A stretch of 64,000 nucleotides of DNA from assembly GCF_900088535.1 (NCBI RefSeq), contig NZ_LT578417.1:434001-498000 (forward strand), given 5' to 3'. The translations under genes were made by a program, and so were the position numbers. This DNA is from Cyanobium sp. NIES-981 (GTDB lineage Bacteria > Cyanobacteriota > Cyanobacteriia > PCC-6307 > Cyanobiaceae). Below, piece after piece: positions 62,101 to 64,000 of the stretch. The stretch's first letter is position 1; each line of letters starts with the position of its first letter. The notes under the pieces were generated by a model, which saw only the letters and a program-made list of their open reading frames with translations, had not been told where the DNA came from and did not search any database.

Positions 62101-64000
62101 CGGGCTCCCAGCTGCTGCTCCAGGGCCGCGCGGATGCGGCCGTCCACCGCCTCCAGGTCGCTGTCGGTGAGGGTTCGGGCGGGATCGCGGTAGCGCAGGC
62201 GGAAGGCCTGGCTGCACTCCCCTTCAGCCAGCTGGTCACCCGCATAGCGATCCACCAGCTCCACCTGCTCCAGCAGGGGCTTGCCGGCCTTGCGGATCAC
62301 CTGCAGCAGGTCGGCGGCCCGGGTGTTCGCCGGCACCACCAGGGCCAGATCCCGCTCCGCCGCCGGCACGGTGGGAAAGCTGCGGAAGCTGGGCTGCCAG
62401 CGGTTCGGCCGGGTGGCGGCGGTGAGCAGCGGCGCCAGGTCAAGCTGGAACAGATAGGTGGCGCCGGGAAGGTCCTGGGCTTCGGCGCTGGCGGGATGGA
62501 GCTGGCCGAACCAGCCCGCGGGCCTGCCCTCCACCACCACCTGGCAGCTGCGTCCGGGATGCAGCAGGGCGTGGCCGCTGAGCACCCGGTCCTCGCTGCT
62601 GATCCGGAGCGCGGCCAGCCCCTGCTGGAGCACCCCCCGGGCCGTGAAGTAGTCGGGCAGACGGGGTTTGGCGCTGGTGGTCCAGCGTTCGGAGCGACGC
62701 TCCCCGCAGATCACCCCCACCAGCTGCTGGGTCTGTTCGCCACGCCCATCGAAGACCGCGCCGATCTCGAAGCCCCAGAAGCCGGGTTGGCCGCATTGCA
62801 GGTTGCGCCGCGCCGCCGCCAGCAGCTCGCTGTGCAGCTCGTCGCGCAGATGGCCGTAATCGGCCAGCAGCGGATTGGCCAGGGGCAGCCGGGCCTCCCC
62901 CTCGGGCACGAGCGAGAGATGGCAGAGCTCCTGCAGCCCGGCAGCGCAGAGCGCCTGCCGCAGGCGGCGCTCTGCCTTCTGGGCCGGGTCGAGGCCGCCG
63001 GGCTCGATCGGGTCAGGCAGGTGGCAGGCGAAGTGGTCGTAGCCCACGAGCCGCGCCACTTCCTCGATCAGATCCACCTCGCGCTGCAGGTCCAGGGCCC
63101 GGGCGGGCGGCACCCGCACCAGCCAGCCCTCCCCGCTCTCCTCGAGGGAACAGCCCAGCGCCTCCAGGGTCTGCACGATCCGCCGGTCGTCCAGATCCTC
63201 CGGGCCGTCCTCGCCCAGCACCGGGCCGAGCATGTTGTGCAGGGCGTCGCGGCGCAGCGGCACGGGAGCGGTGGGGCTGCCCGGCCGCTGGTGCACCCAG
63301 CGCCCCTGCACGCGCGCCCCCGCCAGCTCGCCCAGGAGCTGGCAGGCCCGATCGCACGCCGCCAGGGTGGTTTCGGCAGGGAGGCCCTTCTCGAAGCGGC
63401 TGCTGGCTTCGGTGCGCAGCCCCACGCTGCGGGCGGAGCGCCGCACGTCCTGGGCTGCGAACACCGCGGCCTCCAGCCAGAGGCTGCGGGTGTGCTCCTG
63501 CACCGCTTCGCCGCTGCCCCCCATCAGCCCAGCCAGGGCGATGGGCCGGTCCCGGTAGGTCACCACCAGGGCCTCCCCGTCCAGGGGCCGTTCCTCCCCG
63601 TCCAGGGTGGTGAGGCTCTCGCCCTGGCGGCCCTGACGCAGGCCGATCGCCGCGGGGTCGGGGCTGCCCCCCTCCAGGGCCGCCAGCCGGTCGCGATCAA
63701 AGGCATGGAGCGGCTGGCCGGTTTCCAGCATCACCAGATTGGTGATGTCCACCACGTTGTTGATCGGCCGGATGCCGGCCTTCTGCAGCCGCTGCTGCAG
63801 CCAGCGGGGCGAGGGGGCCACGCTGACGCCCTCCAGGGCCGTGAGGCTGAACAGGCCGCCGCGCTCGATGGTCTGGCGATCGGCGGCCGTCACCGCCAGC
63901 GGTTCGCCGCTGCAGCCCGGAGCCGCGGCGGGCAGGGTCGTCTCCAGCCCCAGCAGTGCCGCCACCTCCCTGGCCATGCCCTGCATCGAGAGGCCATCGG
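62088..64000 (-). CDS. pheT: phenylalanyl-tRNA synthetase beta subunit, partial
   Basis: The C-terminal 637 or so codons of PheT; the 5' end lies beyond the window. Present are the B3/B4 editing domain (NNVVDITNLVMLETGQPLHA), the B5 region (VDLIEEVARLVGYDHF), the core beta subunit and the C-terminal ferredoxin-like anticodon-binding domain (SFRSFPTVPAAERDLALVVP). The first visible codons read DGLSMQGMAREVAALLG, which matches the interior of the family, so the ATG at 63986 is not the true start. PheT partners PheS in charging tRNA-Phe. The reading frame ends inside a 13-base tandem repeat. Confidence 0.96.
   Translation of the reverse strand, partial: DGLSMQGMAREVAALLGLETTLPAAAPGCSGEPLAVTAADRQTIERGGLFSLTALEGVSVAPSPRWLQQRLQKAGIRPINNVVDITNLVMLETGQPLHAFDRDRLAALEGGSPDPAAIGLRQGRQGESLTTLDGEERPLDGEALVVTYRDRPIALAGLMGGSGEAVQEHTRSLWLEAAVFAAQDVRRSARSVGLRTEASSRFEKGLPAETTLAACDRACQLLGELAGARVQGRWVHQRPGSPTAPVPLRRDALHNMLGPVLGEDGPEDLDDRRIVQTLEALGCSLEESGEGWLVRVPPARALDLQREVDLIEEVARLVGYDHFACHLPDPIEPGGLDPAQKAERRLRQALCAAGLQELCHLSLVPEGEARLPLANPLLADYGHLRDELHSELLAAARRNLQCGQPGFWGFEIGAVFDGRGEQTQQLVGVICGERRSERWTTSAKPRLPDYFTARGVLQQGLAALRISSEDRVLSGHALLHPGRSCQVVVEGRPAGWFGQLHPASAEAQDLPGATYLFQLDLAPLLTAATRPNRWQPSFRSFPTVPAAERDLALVVPANTRAADLLQVIRKAGKPLLEQVELVDRYAGDQLAEGECSQAFRLRYRDPARTLTDSDLEAVDGRIRAALEQQLGARLRC

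Overview
The window looks like chromosome of a GC-rich picocyanobacterium of the Synechococcus/Cyanobium type. The taxonomic evidence is in the genes: an allophycocyanin alpha-B subunit (apcD), a high-light-inducible (Hli) protein, a cyanobacterial-type Hfq divergent from dapF, HemJ, an aerobic-type cobaltochelatase CobN, and several families that are mainly cyanobacterial (DUF1995, DUF4330, DUF1830, DUF3370, probably DUF4090). Genes are tightly packed and often overlap by 1-8 bases. GTG and TTG starts are common. Many start codons sit about 20-30 bases downstream of a (C)TAGnnT hexamer that behaves like a -10 box. No rRNA, tRNA, CRISPR array, insertion sequence or prophage was recognised.

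Layout. 0-2.5 kb: small hypotheticals, an SDR oxidoreductase and a secreted protein. 2.5-9.2 kb (minus): sbcD-sbcC and a translationally coupled CPBP-family membrane protease with a very large N-terminal region. 9.3-13.3 kb: PfkB kinase, half-size EamA transporter, leuS. 13.3-18.6 kb: divergent hfq/dapF, cysteine desulfurase, DUF1995, DUF4330 and a PBP4-type carboxypeptidase. 18.7-25.5 kb: an acidic-repeat protein, a coiled-coil protein with coaD, flavin reductase-like protein, uvrC, a small secreted protein and an iron-sulfur photolyase. 25.5-33.3 kb: msrA, GNAT, ABC1 kinase, a GluR0-like channel, TerB-like, cupin, metallo-beta-lactamase-fold and DUF1830 proteins. 33.3-36.5 kb (minus): a patatin-like lipase, an NTPase-like/winged-helix protein and an MscS channel in one operon. 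36.5-41.1 kb: small membrane or secreted proteins, Hli, DCC thiol protein, hemJ, PHP phosphoesterase. 41.1-49.6 kb: cobN divergent from ilvE-metH. 49.6-55.9 kb: small conserved proteins, SDR, gpsA, a decayed phzF fused in frame to a SpoIID-domain gene, an Ap4A phosphorylase-like protein and a group 3-like sigma factor. 56-59 kb: DUF3370 and a ribbon-helix-helix/J-domain fusion protein. 59.07-60.09 kb: a gene-free kilobase rich in inverted repeats. 60.1-64 kb: apcD, a frameshifted rlmD-type methyltransferase and the 3' part of pheT.

How the genes connect. CobN (corrin cobalt insertion) lies beside cobalamin-dependent MetH. SbcCD, UvrC and the FeS photolyase are DNA repair genes; MsrA, Hli and the photolyase fit life under high light. 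HemJ and ApcD serve tetrapyrrole-based photosynthesis. The most unusual items are the RHH-J fusion, the structured kilobase upstream of apcD, the poly-C frameshift in rlmD, the phzF remnant joined in frame to SpoIID, the patatin/NTPase-like/MscS operon, and the cysteine-bearing C-terminal extension of DapF. None of these amounts to a demonstrated new system from sequence alone.
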